A DNA stretch of 64,000 bases from JALYYC01 sp963795805 (GCA_963795805.1 CAWCIV010000003.1:62001-126000), one strand, 5' to 3'. Positions 44,636 to 52,941 are shown, counted from the stretch's first letter. Notes: a model not told the origin generated them from the sequence alone. Program-made: numbers and translations.

Positions 44636-45546
44636 TGGCCACCGCGATTCAGAACCCGACCGACCTCGAGTACGCGGGCGGCACGGTCGCCGGCGAACAG
44701 ATCAGCCTCTGGCGCGACGGCCTCCGCCGCCTGCGCCGCAATCGGTTGGCGCTGGGCGCCGCCATCTATTTGCTCCTGGTTGTGATCGTCTGCCTGGTTT
44801 CGTTCGTCTGGACGCCCTACAAGCCGAACGCGATCGCGACCTGCGCGACCTACGAACTCCCCTCGGGCCCGCACCCACTCGGATGCGACGATCTCGGACG
44901 GGACTCACTGAGCCGGTTGATGGTGGGGACCCAGGTCTCGCTGGCGGTCGGGCTGGCGACGGCAGTCATCGTCCTGGTGGTCGGCGTCGTTGTCGGGCTT
45001 GTCGCTGGATACTTCCGTGGTCCGGTCGATGCCGCCTTCAGCCTGCTGATCAACGTCTTTTACGGCGTCCCACCGTTGCTCGTCGCCGTCGCCCTGTATG
45101 TCCTGCTCGGCGCCGGCCTCGTCAACATCATCATCGCCATCTCGGCGACCGTCTGGATGGACATGGCGCGCCTCACGCGCGGCCAGGCGCTGAGCCTCCG
45201 TGAGCGCGAGTTCATTGAGGCCGCCCGGGCCGGGGGGGCGCGCGCCGGCAAGATCATCTTCGGTCACATCCTGCCGAATGCGCTCGGGCCGATCATCGTC
45301 CAGGCAACATTCATCATCCCGGTGGCTATCCTCACCGCCGCCTTCCTTAGCTTTCTTGGCTTCGGCGTTCCGCCGCCACGGGCCGACTGGGGCGGCATGG
45401 CGAATGAGGGACTTCCCTCACTCCAGGGTGGTTTCGATCCTTACATCCTTTTGTGGCCTGCCCTGGCCCTGTCGATCACCCTGCTAGCCTTTAACTTCTT
45501 CGGAGATGGATTGCGAGACGCCTTCGATCCACGGCAGAAGCGCTGA
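44635..45546 (+). CDS. ABC transporter permease, DppC/OppC type
   Basis: A 303-residue second permease. The DppC-group N-terminal segment LRRLRRNRLALGAAIYLLLVV is followed by PSGPHPLGCDDLGRDSLSRLM, a hallmark of the family. The coupling helix is REFIEAARAGGARAGKIIFGHILPN, and FLSFLGFGVPPPRADWGGM is conserved near the C-terminus. One-base overlaps at both ends indicate tight coupling with its neighbours. Confidence 0.95.
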   Translation: MATAIQNPTDLEYAGGTVAGEQISLWRDGLRRLRRNRLALGAAIYLLLVVIVCLVSFVWTPYKPNAIATCATYELPSGPHPLGCDDLGRDSLSRLMVGTQVSLAVGLATAVIVLVVGVVVGLVAGYFRGPVDAAFSLLINVFYGVPPLLVAVALYVLLGAGLVNIIIAISATVWMDMARLTRGQALSLREREFIEAARAGGARAGKIIFGHILPNALGPIIVQATFIIPVAILTAAFLSFLGFGVPPPRADWGGMANEGLPSLQGGFDPYILLWPALALSITLLAFNFFGDGLRDAFDPRQKR

Positions 45547-46661
45547 TGACTAGTCCAGTACTTCAAGTTCAGAATCTAAGCACCTCATTCTTCACCGACG
45601 ACGGCGAAGTCAAAGCGGTTCGCAACGTCAGTTTCGACCTCGCACCGGGGGAAACCCTGGGGCTGGTCGGGGAGTCGGGGTGTGGCAAGAGTGTCACCGC
45701 GATGTCCATCCTCCGGCTGGTGCAACGGCCGGGAGCGATCGTAGGCGGCAAGATTCTCTTCCGGGAGCAGGACCTGGTCACGCTGCCTGCCGACGAGCTG
45801 CGAGACATCCGCGGGCGGGACATCGCGATGATCTTCCAGGACCCACTCAGCTCGCTCAACCCCGTGCTCCGAGTCGGCTTCCAGATCGACGAGGCGATGA
45901 CGGCGCACGACAAGATTGCCGCCAAAGAGGTGGAGCAGCGTGGGATCGACCTGCTCAAGCAGGTGCGCGTGCCGGACGCCGCCAGTCGAGTCAAGGATTA
46001 CCCGCATCAGTTCAGCGGTGGGATGCGGCAGCGGGCGATGATCGCCATGGGCCTCTCGAACCGGCCCGAGATCCTGATCGCCGACGAGCCGACCACCGCG
46101 CTGGACGTGACCGTTCAGGCGCAGATCCTTGAGTTGTTGCGCGACCTGAACGAGGAAACTGGGACCTCGATCATCCTGATCACACACAACCTCGGGGTCG
46201 TGGCAGGGGTCTGCAAGCGCGTCATGGTCATGTACGCCGGAGAGATCGTGGAGGAAGGCCCCGTCGGGCAGATCTTCAAATCGCCGCAGCACCCCTACAC
46301 GTGGTCCCTGCTCCGTTCCATCCCACGGATCGACGCCGACCGGAAGGAACGCCTTCGCTCCATCGAGGGGCTACCGCCCGACTTGATCGAATTGCCGCCG
46401 GGTTGCAAGTTCAGCCCGCGCTGTCCCTTCCGGATCGAGAAGTGTTTCACGCACGAGCCCAAGCTCGAGCGGGTGGGTCCGGCCCAGCAGGCGGCATGCT
46501 GGGTAACCATGGATCGCGCCAACAAAGAAATGGGTGCGCGCGACATCACCGATACGAGGCCGGGCGCCGCCAGTGGCGTCCGCCCCCCGAAGGACCTGGC
46601 GGCACGCGTGTCTGATGCGCGAGAGGTGGACGCATCGACACTGGCCGACCCGGCGGTATGA
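45546..46661 (+). CDS. Oligopeptide-type ABC transporter ATPase, DppD/OppD type
   Basis: A 371-residue ATPase. Walker A is GESGCGKSVTAMSI, the signature QFSGGMRQRAMIAMGL, Walker B ILIADEPTTALDVTV and the H switch ILITHNLGVVA. The C-terminal oligopeptide/dipeptide domain carries the Cys cluster GCKFSPRCPFRIEKC, which in relatives binds an iron-sulfur centre or metal. A 45-residue extension after this domain is poorly conserved. It pairs with the DppF-type ATPase, whose start overlaps it by 4 bp. Confidence 0.95.
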   Translation: MTSPVLQVQNLSTSFFTDDGEVKAVRNVSFDLAPGETLGLVGESGCGKSVTAMSILRLVQRPGAIVGGKILFREQDLVTLPADELRDIRGRDIAMIFQDPLSSLNPVLRVGFQIDEAMTAHDKIAAKEVEQRGIDLLKQVRVPDAASRVKDYPHQFSGGMRQRAMIAMGLSNRPEILIADEPTTALDVTVQAQILELLRDLNEETGTSIILITHNLGVVAGVCKRVMVMYAGEIVEEGPVGQIFKSPQHPYTWSLLRSIPRIDADRKERLRSIEGLPPDLIELPPGCKFSPRCPFRIEKCFTHEPKLERVGPAQQAACWVTMDRANKEMGARDITDTRPGAASGVRPPKDLAARVSDAREVDASTLADPAV

Positions 46662-47680
46662 GTAGCGCCGCGCTGGCCAGCGACTCCAGGGCCCTCAACG
46701 TCGGGGAGCCTTTGCTTCGGGTCACCGACCTGGTCAAGCACTTTCGTGCTGGGGTCGCCGGCACCGTCAAGGCCGTGGACAGCGTCAGCTTCGAGATCCA
46801 GCCGGGCGAGACCTTGGGGCTGGTCGGTGAGTCGGGGTGCGGCAAGTCGACCCTGGGGCGCCTGCTGACGCAGCTTATTCCGGCGACATCGGGCCAGGTC
46901 GTGTTCGATGGCGTGGATCTCACTCGCCTGGGTGGCGAAAAGCTGCGGCAGCAGCGCCAGAATCTGCAGATGATCTTTCAGGATCCGTTCGCCTCCCTTG
47001 ACCCGCGCATGACCGTCGGCGACATCATCGCCGAGCCGCTGCTCAACTTTGGCCTGGTCCGCGGCAGGCAGAAGGATGCGCGCGTACAGGAATTGCTCCG
47101 CGTCGTCGGCTTGAATCCGTACTTCAACAACCGGTATCCGCACGAGTTCAGCGGCGGTCAACGGCAGCGTATCGGCATCGCCCGCGCGCTCGCCCTCAAC
47201 CCGAAGCTCATCGTCTGCGACGAGCCCGTCTCGGCGCTCGACGTCTCCATCCAGGCCCAGATCATCAACCTGCTCGAGGACCTGCAGAAGGAGTTCCGGC
47301 TCACCTATCTCTTTATCGCGCACGACCTTTCCGTGGTGCGGCACATCAGTAACCGGGTGATGGTGATGTACCTGGGCAAGATCGTCGAGATCGCGCCCAG
47401 CGAAGCGCTCTACTACTCCCAGGAGCATCCGTACACCAAGGCGCTGCTGTCTGCGATTCCAGTCCCAGATCCCGACATCGAGTCGGAGCGGCGCCTGGTC
47501 AAGCTGTCGGGTGAAATCCCTTCCCCGCTCAAACCTCCGTCGGGGTGTCGATTCCATACGCGCTGTCCGATCGCGCGGGTGCCCGGAGTCTGCGCCGACA
47601 AGGAGCCGCCCCTGGAACAAAAGGCGCCGAATCGGTTCGCCGCCTGCCATTTCTCGGAGAAGGTTCGCGCCGAGGTTTGA
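46658..47680 (+). CDS. Oligopeptide-type ABC transporter ATPase, DppF/OppF type
   Basis: A 340-residue ATPase. Walker A is GESGCGKSTLGRLL, the Q loop LQMIFQDPFASLDPRM, the signature EFSGGQRQRIGIARAL, Walker B LIVCDEPVSALDVSI and the H switch FIAHDLSVVRHIS. The C-terminal domain carries the Cys pair GCRFHTRCPIARVPGVC. It is the last gene of the five-gene importer operon. The MutY-like gene follows in the same frame after the stop. Confidence 0.95.
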   Translation: MSSAALASDSRALNVGEPLLRVTDLVKHFRAGVAGTVKAVDSVSFEIQPGETLGLVGESGCGKSTLGRLLTQLIPATSGQVVFDGVDLTRLGGEKLRQQRQNLQMIFQDPFASLDPRMTVGDIIAEPLLNFGLVRGRQKDARVQELLRVVGLNPYFNNRYPHEFSGGQRQRIGIARALALNPKLIVCDEPVSALDVSIQAQIINLLEDLQKEFRLTYLFIAHDLSVVRHISNRVMVMYLGKIVEIAPSEALYYSQEHPYTKALLSAIPVPDPDIESERRLVKLSGEIPSPLKPPSGCRFHTRCPIARVPGVCADKEPPLEQKAPNRFAACHFSEKVRAEV

Positions 47681-47713
47681 TCGAGCCGGCAATGCCCCTG
47701 GGATCGCGTCAGG

Positions 47714-48400
47714 CTGTCGAAGTCTGAGCACGTTTCGGCGGGCCGACGGCGTTCGTTCCAGCGGCGACTGCTCGCCTGGTACGCTCGCCACGGTCGCGAT
47801 CTTCCCTGGCGCCGGACCCGAGATCCCTATGCCATCCTGGTCTCAGAGATCCTCTCGCACCAGACGCAGATCTCGCGAGTCGTCCCCGTCTACGAACGGT
47901 TGCTTGCCCGCTATCCGACCGCCGCGTCACTCGCCGGAGCGCCCCTGAGCGAGGTCAAAGCGATCACCGACCCTCTCGGATATAAGGTTCGGGGCGGTTG
48001 GTTGCACGCCGCCGCCCTGATCGTCAGCGAGGAGCGCGCCGGCTATTTCCCCCGAACGGTCGCGGAGCTCCGGCAGCTGCCCGGCGTCGGGCGCTACACG
48101 GCGGGTGCGATCATGTCCTTCGCGCACCAGCTCGACGCGCCCATCGTCGACACCAACGTAGCCAGGCTGCTGGGTCGCTATTTCGGCCTTCCGTCGGCCG
48201 GCGGCTTCCCTCGGCGAAAACTCTGGGACCTGGCAGCCGCGGTGATCCCGCAGGGGAAGGGCTACCTGATCAACCAGGCCCTGATGGATATGGGCGCGAT
48301 GGTTTGCCTTGCCCGAAAGCCACGCTGCGTGATCTGCCCGCTCCACCGCGGGTGTTTGGGCCGTGCAAACGCGAAGCTGGAGCGCAGCCGTCAAATCTGA
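47714..48400 (+). CDS. MutY-like A/G-specific adenine glycosylase without NUDIX domain; start uncertain
   Basis: A HhH-GPD glycosylase. Upstream of the first canonical start lies family-conserved sequence: LLAWYARHGRDLPWR, then the catalytic Glu in LVSEILSHQTQISRVV. Further on are the helix-hairpin-helix LPGVGRYTAGAIMSF, the Asp in PIVDTNVARLLGRYFG, and the four-Cys [4Fe-4S] loop C-x6-C-x2-C-x5-C (VCLARKPRCVICPLHRGC). The protein ends right after it, so the C-terminal NUDIX-like 8-oxoG domain is missing. The first ATG/GTG/TTG in frame is TTG 47900, which would remove the catalytic Glu. A CTG at 47714 is my tentative start. It should excise adenine opposite 8-oxoG; T/G activity (MIG-like) is the alternative. 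Confidence 0.85.
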   Translation: MSKSEHVSAGRRRSFQRRLLAWYARHGRDLPWRRTRDPYAILVSEILSHQTQISRVVPVYERLLARYPTAASLAGAPLSEVKAITDPLGYKVRGGWLHAAALIVSEERAGYFPRTVAELRQLPGVGRYTAGAIMSFAHQLDAPIVDTNVARLLGRYFGLPSAGGFPRRKLWDLAAAVIPQGKGYLINQALMDMGAMVCLARKPRCVICPLHRGCLGRANAKLERSRQI

Positions 48401-48454
48401 TAGAGTACAAGCCGTCACCTGGTGTTCGGGTGGTGCTCGCCGGCCGTCCGTTCT

Positions 48455-48496
48455 TTTCTCGAACAGGCCGAAGCGTTCGGTCACTTGTTCGAGAAA
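48455..48496 (+). promoter_or_regulatory. Long hairpin in the cold-shock gene leader
   Basis: An outer 11-bp perfect inverted repeat (TTTCTCGAACA / TGTTCGAGAAA) encloses an inner 5-bp stem (CCGAA / TTCGG) with a 3-base loop. It ends two bases before the AGGAG ribosome-binding site of the cold-shock gene. It may act as an RNA temperature switch or 5' stabiliser, or be a DNA operator. Confidence 0.5.
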
Positions 48497-48508
48497 CAGG
48501 AGTGGACG

Positions 48509-48712
48509 ATGAGTAAGGGAACCATCAAGAAGATCGTGCCGGATCGCGGCTTCGGGTTCATCGCGGCGGAAGATGGTAAGGAGTACTTTTTTCACCGGAG
48601 CGGCGTCGACACGACGCTGAACTTCGACAGCTTGCGCGGCGGCGAGACGGTCAGTTTCGACGTCGAGCAGAGCCAGAAGGGTCCGCGCGCGAATCGCGTT
48701 CGCGCCGCCTAG
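48509..48712 (+). CDS. Cold shock domain protein (CspA family)
   Basis: A 67-residue single cold-shock domain. RNP1 is RGFGFIAAE and RNP2 is KEYFFHRSGV, the two nucleic-acid-binding strands. The start ATG 48509 is set by GGAG eight bases upstream. CspA-type proteins act as RNA chaperones, melting structure in mRNA, especially on a temperature drop. RNP1 has FGF in place of the commoner YGF. A strong intrinsic terminator follows, so it is a single-gene unit. It is preceded by a structured leader. Confidence 0.95.
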   Translation: MSKGTIKKIVPDRGFGFIAAEDGKEYFFHRSGVDTTLNFDSLRGGETVSFDVEQSQKGPRANRVRAA

Positions 48713-48728
48713 TCTCCTCGAAATCGGG

Positions 48729-48760
48729 AGGCCGCCCACTTCGGTGGGCGGCCTTTTCTT
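48729..48760 (+). terminator. Rho-independent terminator of the cold-shock gene
   Basis: An 11-bp perfect GC-rich stem (AGGCCGCCCAC / GTGGGCGGCCT) with a TTCG tetraloop, followed by TTTTCTTTT. It is the clearest intrinsic terminator in the window. Confidence 0.9.
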
Positions 48761-48799
48761 TTCACGAAACAATCGGGGGGACGGGCGCGTTGTAGACCC

Positions 48800-49372
48800 G
48801 TGACCGAACGCCGTCTCATCGCCCGAGCGCTCCTCGTCTTCGCGCCGGTGACGGTCGCGGCCTCGATCGTGATGGCACTCGTCTTCGCCGCGGTGCAGCA
48901 AGACCTGCGCATGGGCGCCAACGACCCGCAGATCCAGATGGTGGAAGATGCCGCCGCCCGGCTTGACGGCGGGGCGAGCCCGGCGTCGGTGGTCTCCGCG
49001 CCGGCAGTCGACCTGGCTCGCTCCCTGGCGCCCTTCACGATCGTGTTCGGCAAGGACCGTCGGCCACTGGCGTCGTCGGCCATCCTGGATGGACAAACCC
49101 CACAACCGCCGGCGGGGGCCTTCGACGCCGTCGCCAATGGCGGTCGCAGCGAGATCACCTGGGCACCACGCCCGGCGGTCCGTGAGGCCGCCGTCATCGT
49201 CGCGTACCGAGATGGCTACGTTCTTGCCGGTCGCTCCCTCCGCATCGTCGAGCAGCGCGAGGACGCGCTCGGGCAGGTCGTCATCCTGCTGTTTGTCGTC
49301 ATGCTGGCCTTCACGGCGCTGACGTCCCTCGGCGCGTCGTGGTTCTGGATCCGGGCCGAGAGGCGGCCCTGA
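48800..49372 (+). CDS. Membrane protein of unknown function, two helices flanking an external domain
   Basis: A 190-residue protein starting at GTG 48800. Helix 1 (residues ~8-30, RALLVFAPVTVAASIVMALVF) and helix 2 (~160-182, VVILLFVVMLAFTALTSLGA) bracket an exported domain of about 125 residues. That domain has FTIVFGKDRRPLASSA and VIVAYRDGYVLAGRSLR, a pattern like the sensor domains of histidine kinases. No kinase or output module follows; the protein ends with a short basic tail. I do not recognise a named family. It might be an orphan sensor input module or an accessory to another membrane protein. Confidence 0.6.
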   Translation: MTERRLIARALLVFAPVTVAASIVMALVFAAVQQDLRMGANDPQIQMVEDAAARLDGGASPASVVSAPAVDLARSLAPFTIVFGKDRRPLASSAILDGQTPQPPAGAFDAVANGGRSEITWAPRPAVREAAVIVAYRDGYVLAGRSLRIVEQREDALGQVVILLFVVMLAFTALTSLGASWFWIRAERRP

Positions 49373-49375
49373 GGC

Positions 49376-50356
49376 CTACGCCTGGCCGTCGCGGTAGAGG
49401 CGGAGGATGGCGGCGGCCGTCTCCGCAAAGTGCCTTCGCAGGGCCGGGGGCGACAGCACCTCGACGTCCGTGCCAAACCCGAGGAGCACGCCTCGGGCAG
49501 CTCCCTCGGCCACGAACTGCATCTGGTACGTCGCCCAGCCGCTGACGTCGTCGACCGCCTCCCGGGTCGCCGGCGCGACAAGCTGGGGAGCGCAGATGCG
49601 TAGCACACGGTCGGTCTGCTCCAGCCGAACCTGGAGCCTCACACTGATGCCAGGCCCGCGCTCTTCGACTCGGCGGCGAAGCCGCTGCCAGAGCCCATCG
49701 AGGTCGAGCTCCGAAGGCCGCCGCGCCGGTTCGTCGATCGACGTCACCGACTCAATGCGCGACACGCGATAGAGGCGCGGCTCTCCGCGATCGGCGGCAA
49801 TCAGGTACCAGATCCCCGCCTTGGCCACCAGCCCATAAGGGTCCACTCGCAGCCTGCGAGCCGCGGAGGCGCCGCTGCTCCGATAGCCGATGTCGAGCCG
49901 GCGCTCGCCCCAGACCGCCTCCTGGACGGCGGCGAGATGGGGCACGGCTTCGGCCGGGCGCATCCATCCGCGCGGCTCGACGACAATTCGTTCCTGGGCG
50001 CGGATGGCGCCGGAACGCTGCGCCTGCGGGAGGGACGCCATCAGCTTTCGCAGCGCCTGTTTCAGGTCCTGATCGAGTCCCAGGTCCTTCAGCGTGCCGC
50101 CTCCGGCGAAGACGAAGAGGGCACGCGCCTCGGAAGCACTGAGGCCGCTGACGTCGGTTCGGTAACCAGGCAGCAGCGCGCAGCCGCCCTGGCGACCGCG
50201 CTCCGTATAGACCGGGATGCCGGCCGCGCTCAGCGCATCGATGTCCCGGTAGACGGTGCGCTCCGACACCTCGAGGCGCTCCGCGATCGTTCCCGCGCTC
50301 ATCCGGCCGTGCGCCTGGAGGAGCAGCAAGGTCGAGAGCAGCCGATCAGCCCGCAT
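49376..50356 (-). CDS. WYL-domain transcriptional regulator (YafY type)
   Basis: A 326-residue regulator. The N-terminal winged HTH (residues ~4-60) is RLLSTLLLLQAHGRMSAGTIAERLEV with RTVYRDIDALSAAGIPVY. The WYL domain (~140-220) shows YRSSGASAARRLRVDPYGLVAKAGIWYLIA, and a C-terminal WCX-like part ends it. WYL proteins sense nucleic acid or nucleotide ligands in known cases such as PafBC. It is divergent from an AlkA-like glycosylase; a short palindrome in the spacer is its likely operator. Its stop is 3 bp from the convergent membrane-protein stop. Confidence 0.93.
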   Translation of the reverse strand: MRADRLLSTLLLLQAHGRMSAGTIAERLEVSERTVYRDIDALSAAGIPVYTERGRQGGCALLPGYRTDVSGLSASEARALFVFAGGGTLKDLGLDQDLKQALRKLMASLPQAQRSGAIRAQERIVVEPRGWMRPAEAVPHLAAVQEAVWGERRLDIGYRSSGASAARRLRVDPYGLVAKAGIWYLIAADRGEPRLYRVSRIESVTSIDEPARRPSELDLDGLWQRLRRRVEERGPGISVRLQVRLEQTDRVLRICAPQLVAPATREAVDDVSGWATYQMQFVAEGAARGVLLGFGTDVEVLSPPALRRHFAETAAAILRLYRDGQA

Positions 50357-50381
50357 CGCCGAGAGGATCGCAGCTAAAACC

Positions 50382-50396
50382 TGACATACCTTGTCA
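50382..50396. promoter_or_regulatory. Palindromic operator candidate for the WYL regulator
   Basis: TGACA-N5-TGTCA lies 26 bp upstream of the WYL start and about 58 bp upstream of the AlkA-like ATG. An AT-rich CATATTAAA follows directly on the AlkA side and could be its -10 region. Repression of both divergent genes is inferred from position. Confidence 0.45.
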
Positions 50397-50453
50397 TATT
50401 AAAGGCGGATGATACGCGCGAGCAGGCAGAACACCGCACGGAGGACACGCAAC

Positions 50454-51413
50454 ATGGTCGAAACCGCGATCGCGATCACGCCGAGGGGACCCTTCAGCTG
50501 GACGGCGGCGATGGATGTCATGGGGAACTTCTCCCCGATGACGCAGCACTGGCAGGGGTCGAGCGAATTGGTACGGATGACCTTTCCCCTCGACTCATCG
50601 TTCACGCCTGTCGGCGTGGCGCTTCGCTTCCGCGACGGCCAATTGCTGGCTGAGGTGACCGGGTCGGATGACCTGCGGCGAGTCGAGCGCCAGGTGGCGC
50701 GGATCTTCTCCCTGGACCACGATGGCACGGACTACCCCATGGTCGGCAGGCGCGATCCAAAGGTCGGCCGGTTGATGGCCGCGCTCCCCGGGCTCCGTCC
50801 GCTGAACTTCACCTCCCCATACGAGACGGCTGCCTGGGGCGTGATGTCGCAACGGATTTCGATGCGGCAGGCGGCCCGCGTCAAGGCCGGGCTGATTGCC
50901 GAGCATGGCGCAAAACTCCGGGTTGCCGGCGAGCAGGTCGGGTGTTTCCCCACGCCGGAGCAATTGGCCGGCATCAAATCCGTTCCGGGGCTCAGCGGCG
51001 AGAAGGTCGAGCGGTTGAAGGGTGTGGCCCGCGCGGCCCTCGACGGCAAGCTGGATGCGGATCGCCTACGGGAGCTTGGCGATGAGGCAGGACCGGCGTC
51101 CGTCCGCGACATCCCGGGCATCGGGCCCTTCTGGTCGTCCGGGATCTACCTGCGCGGTTGCGGCGTCATCGACGTGTTTCCGGACGAGCCGCTCTCGATC
51201 GCCGCCCTGGGCCATCTTCACGGCCTCGGTGATTCGCCGACCCGACCGGATGTCGACCGGCTTACGGACGCCTACCGTCCATTTCGGATGTGGGTTTGCT
51301 TCTTGCTGCGTGCCGCCGCCAATCGGGGATTGATCGAGGGCGTCAGCGAGCGAGCCGGCACCATCCGGCGGGCCGCGAAGCCGGTAAGGCGCCGCAGGCA
51401 GGGGCCCGCCTGA
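50454..51413 (+). CDS. AlkA-like DNA-3-methyladenine glycosylase (HhH-GPD)
   Basis: A 319-residue HhH-GPD protein. An N-terminal AlkA-like beta domain (residues ~1-110) is followed by a helical core with PYETAAWGVMSQRISMRQAARV, FPTPEQLAGI and the hairpin DIPGIGPFWSSGIYLRG. In AlkA the catalytic Asp comes in DxFPxxD. Here the segment reads IDVFPDEPLSIA, so the expected Asp position holds Pro, with acidic residues just before it. A related actinobacterial subgroup seems to share this. Start ATG 50454 has GGAGG upstream; an earlier frame start at 50409 is less likely. The product would excise alkylated bases if active. Confidence 0.85.
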   Translation: MVETAIAITPRGPFSWTAAMDVMGNFSPMTQHWQGSSELVRMTFPLDSSFTPVGVALRFRDGQLLAEVTGSDDLRRVERQVARIFSLDHDGTDYPMVGRRDPKVGRLMAALPGLRPLNFTSPYETAAWGVMSQRISMRQAARVKAGLIAEHGAKLRVAGEQVGCFPTPEQLAGIKSVPGLSGEKVERLKGVARAALDGKLDADRLRELGDEAGPASVRDIPGIGPFWSSGIYLRGCGVIDVFPDEPLSIAALGHLHGLGDSPTRPDVDRLTDAYRPFRMWVCFLLRAAANRGLIEGVSERAGTIRRAAKPVRRRRQGPA

Positions 51414-51426
51414 GCCCCTGCCTGCG
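51393..51426. terminator. Bidirectional terminator between AlkA-like and APC permease genes
   Basis: A perfect 13-bp stem (CGCAGGCAGGGGC / GCCCCTGCCTGCG) with an 8-base loop spans the AlkA-like stop codon and ends 7 bp before the convergent permease stop. There is no T run. Confidence 0.6.
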
Positions 51427-51432
51427 CTCCGG

Positions 51433-52941
51433 CTACCGATCTGCGGTAACGGGGCGCCCGACCGCTGCCGGCGCCGCCGTTTCAGGCTCGTCGAGGAAGA
51501 CGCGCCCCGTATCGGCGATGCGGCTGGGATTGCGGACGGCAAAGTAGATCAGGGCGACGACACCGGCCAGCATCCAGACGCCGATCACGATCGGCGCCAG
51601 GTTCGATGGCGGGCTCAGGGCGACGATTCCAAGATTGGCAAAGTCGATGCCAAGAGCCGCCGCCAGGGCGGGGAGGAAGATCAGGCTTCCGACGATTGGT
51701 ACGACGCCGTTCCAGAGAATGTTGAACTCATCGCGACGCTCTCGCAAGTAAAAGACCAGGTTACTCAGATTCGTGAGGATGTAAATCACCACCACGATGA
51801 TCCCCGCAATGGTCCCGAGCAGGGCAAAAGCCAGCAGCGGCGAGCCGGCGAGGAGTCCGAGCGCCAGCGCCAGCACGATACCCCCCGCCGCCTGGGCATT
51901 GACCGCCCAGTATGGGGTCTGGAACCTGGGATGGATTCGCGCCAGGACCCGAGGCAGCAACCCGATGCGCGCCAGCGAATAGCCCACGCGGGTGGCCGCG
52001 TTGGCGCCAGCATTGGAGTTGGCAATCGCGCTGTTGAGGACGGCCAGGATGACGATGACGAGCCCCGGCCCCCAGACGGCCTGAGCCAATCCGGACCAGG
52101 GGTCACCGCTGTTGAAGGAAAAGAAGCCGTTCTTGGAATCGGCCATCTTGTTGGGACCGAAGTAGACGGTGGCGGCGTAGTAACAGAGGAGATAGAAGAG
52201 TCCGATCAGCAGGGCCGACAGGATGACCGCCCGAGGAATCGTCCTCCGTGGTTCGCGAGCTTCCTCGGCCAGCGGCGCTGCCGCTTCGAAACCGATGAAG
52301 GCCAGGATGGCGTAAATCATGCCCGGGAAGACTGAGCCCCAGCCCTTCGCGTTACCGGTGTTCGGAGCGAAGACCGCCAGCGTATTGTTGCCGCCGGCCG
52401 CCACGATCAGCGTCAGGGCAAGTGCCACGAAGACGACGATCTCGAACATGCCCAGCGCGACGCCGGTCCGCGTTGAGAGGCGGATGCCGCGGTAGGTCAG
52501 GGCCCAGACGATCAAACCGGCAAGCACGGCGAAGGGCGCCCAGAGCCAGAGCGGCCAGCCGAAATGCGAGTTAAGGTTCGCCGCCAGCTCGTTCCCGAAG
52601 ATCAAATAGAGGAGCGGCGCCACGATCGGCTCCGCCATCATGAAGCCCCACGCAACAAGGAAGCCGACGTAGGGATGAAGACCACGGGAGCTGTAGGTAT
52701 AGAGCCCGCCGGCTGACGGCAGATGGCGGGCGAGCTGGCCAATACTCACCGCGACGAACAGGCAGGCCAGCAAGGCCAGCAGGACCGACAGGGGCAGACT
52801 CCCCCCGGCGTAGGGTGCGCCGACGATGATCGAGAAGGCGACGGCCGCGGCGGGCGCCATATGGGTAATCGACTGAAAAAGGGTCGGGGCCAACCCCACG
52901 GCATTCCGTTGAAGTTGGGCCGGTCGGTAGGTCGCGCTCAT
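51433..52941 (-). CDS. APC family amino acid permease
   Basis: A 502-residue permease with about 12 hydrophobic helices. Family segments are VGLAPTLFQSITHMAPAAAVAF, SAGGLYTYSSRGLHPYVGFLVAW, the unwound-helix FIGFEAAAPLAEEAREPRRTIPRA and ANSNAGANAATRVGYSLARIGLLP. These fit the APC superfamily of proton-coupled amino acid or polyamine transporters. The substrate is not predictable. It is a single-gene unit on the minus strand, convergent with the AlkA-like gene. Confidence 0.93.
   Translation of the reverse strand: MSATYRPAQLQRNAVGLAPTLFQSITHMAPAAAVAFSIIVGAPYAGGSLPLSVLLALLACLFVAVSIGQLARHLPSAGGLYTYSSRGLHPYVGFLVAWGFMMAEPIVAPLLYLIFGNELAANLNSHFGWPLWLWAPFAVLAGLIVWALTYRGIRLSTRTGVALGMFEIVVFVALALTLIVAAGGNNTLAVFAPNTGNAKGWGSVFPGMIYAILAFIGFEAAAPLAEEAREPRRTIPRAVILSALLIGLFYLLCYYAATVYFGPNKMADSKNGFFSFNSGDPWSGLAQAVWGPGLVIVILAVLNSAIANSNAGANAATRVGYSLARIGLLPRVLARIHPRFQTPYWAVNAQAAGGIVLALALGLLAGSPLLAFALLGTIAGIIVVVIYILTNLSNLVFYLRERRDEFNILWNGVVPIVGSLIFLPALAAALGIDFANLGIVALSPPSNLAPIVIGVWMLAGVVALIYFAVRNPSRIADTGRVFLDEPETAAPAAVGRPVTADR

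Noticed and set aside
48455..48496. A LexA/SOS box in the cold-shock leader (GAAC...GTTC halves)
   Set aside because: The half-sites GAACA and TGTTC are about 20 bases apart, far more than in known LexA boxes; a nested RNA hairpin explains the pattern better.
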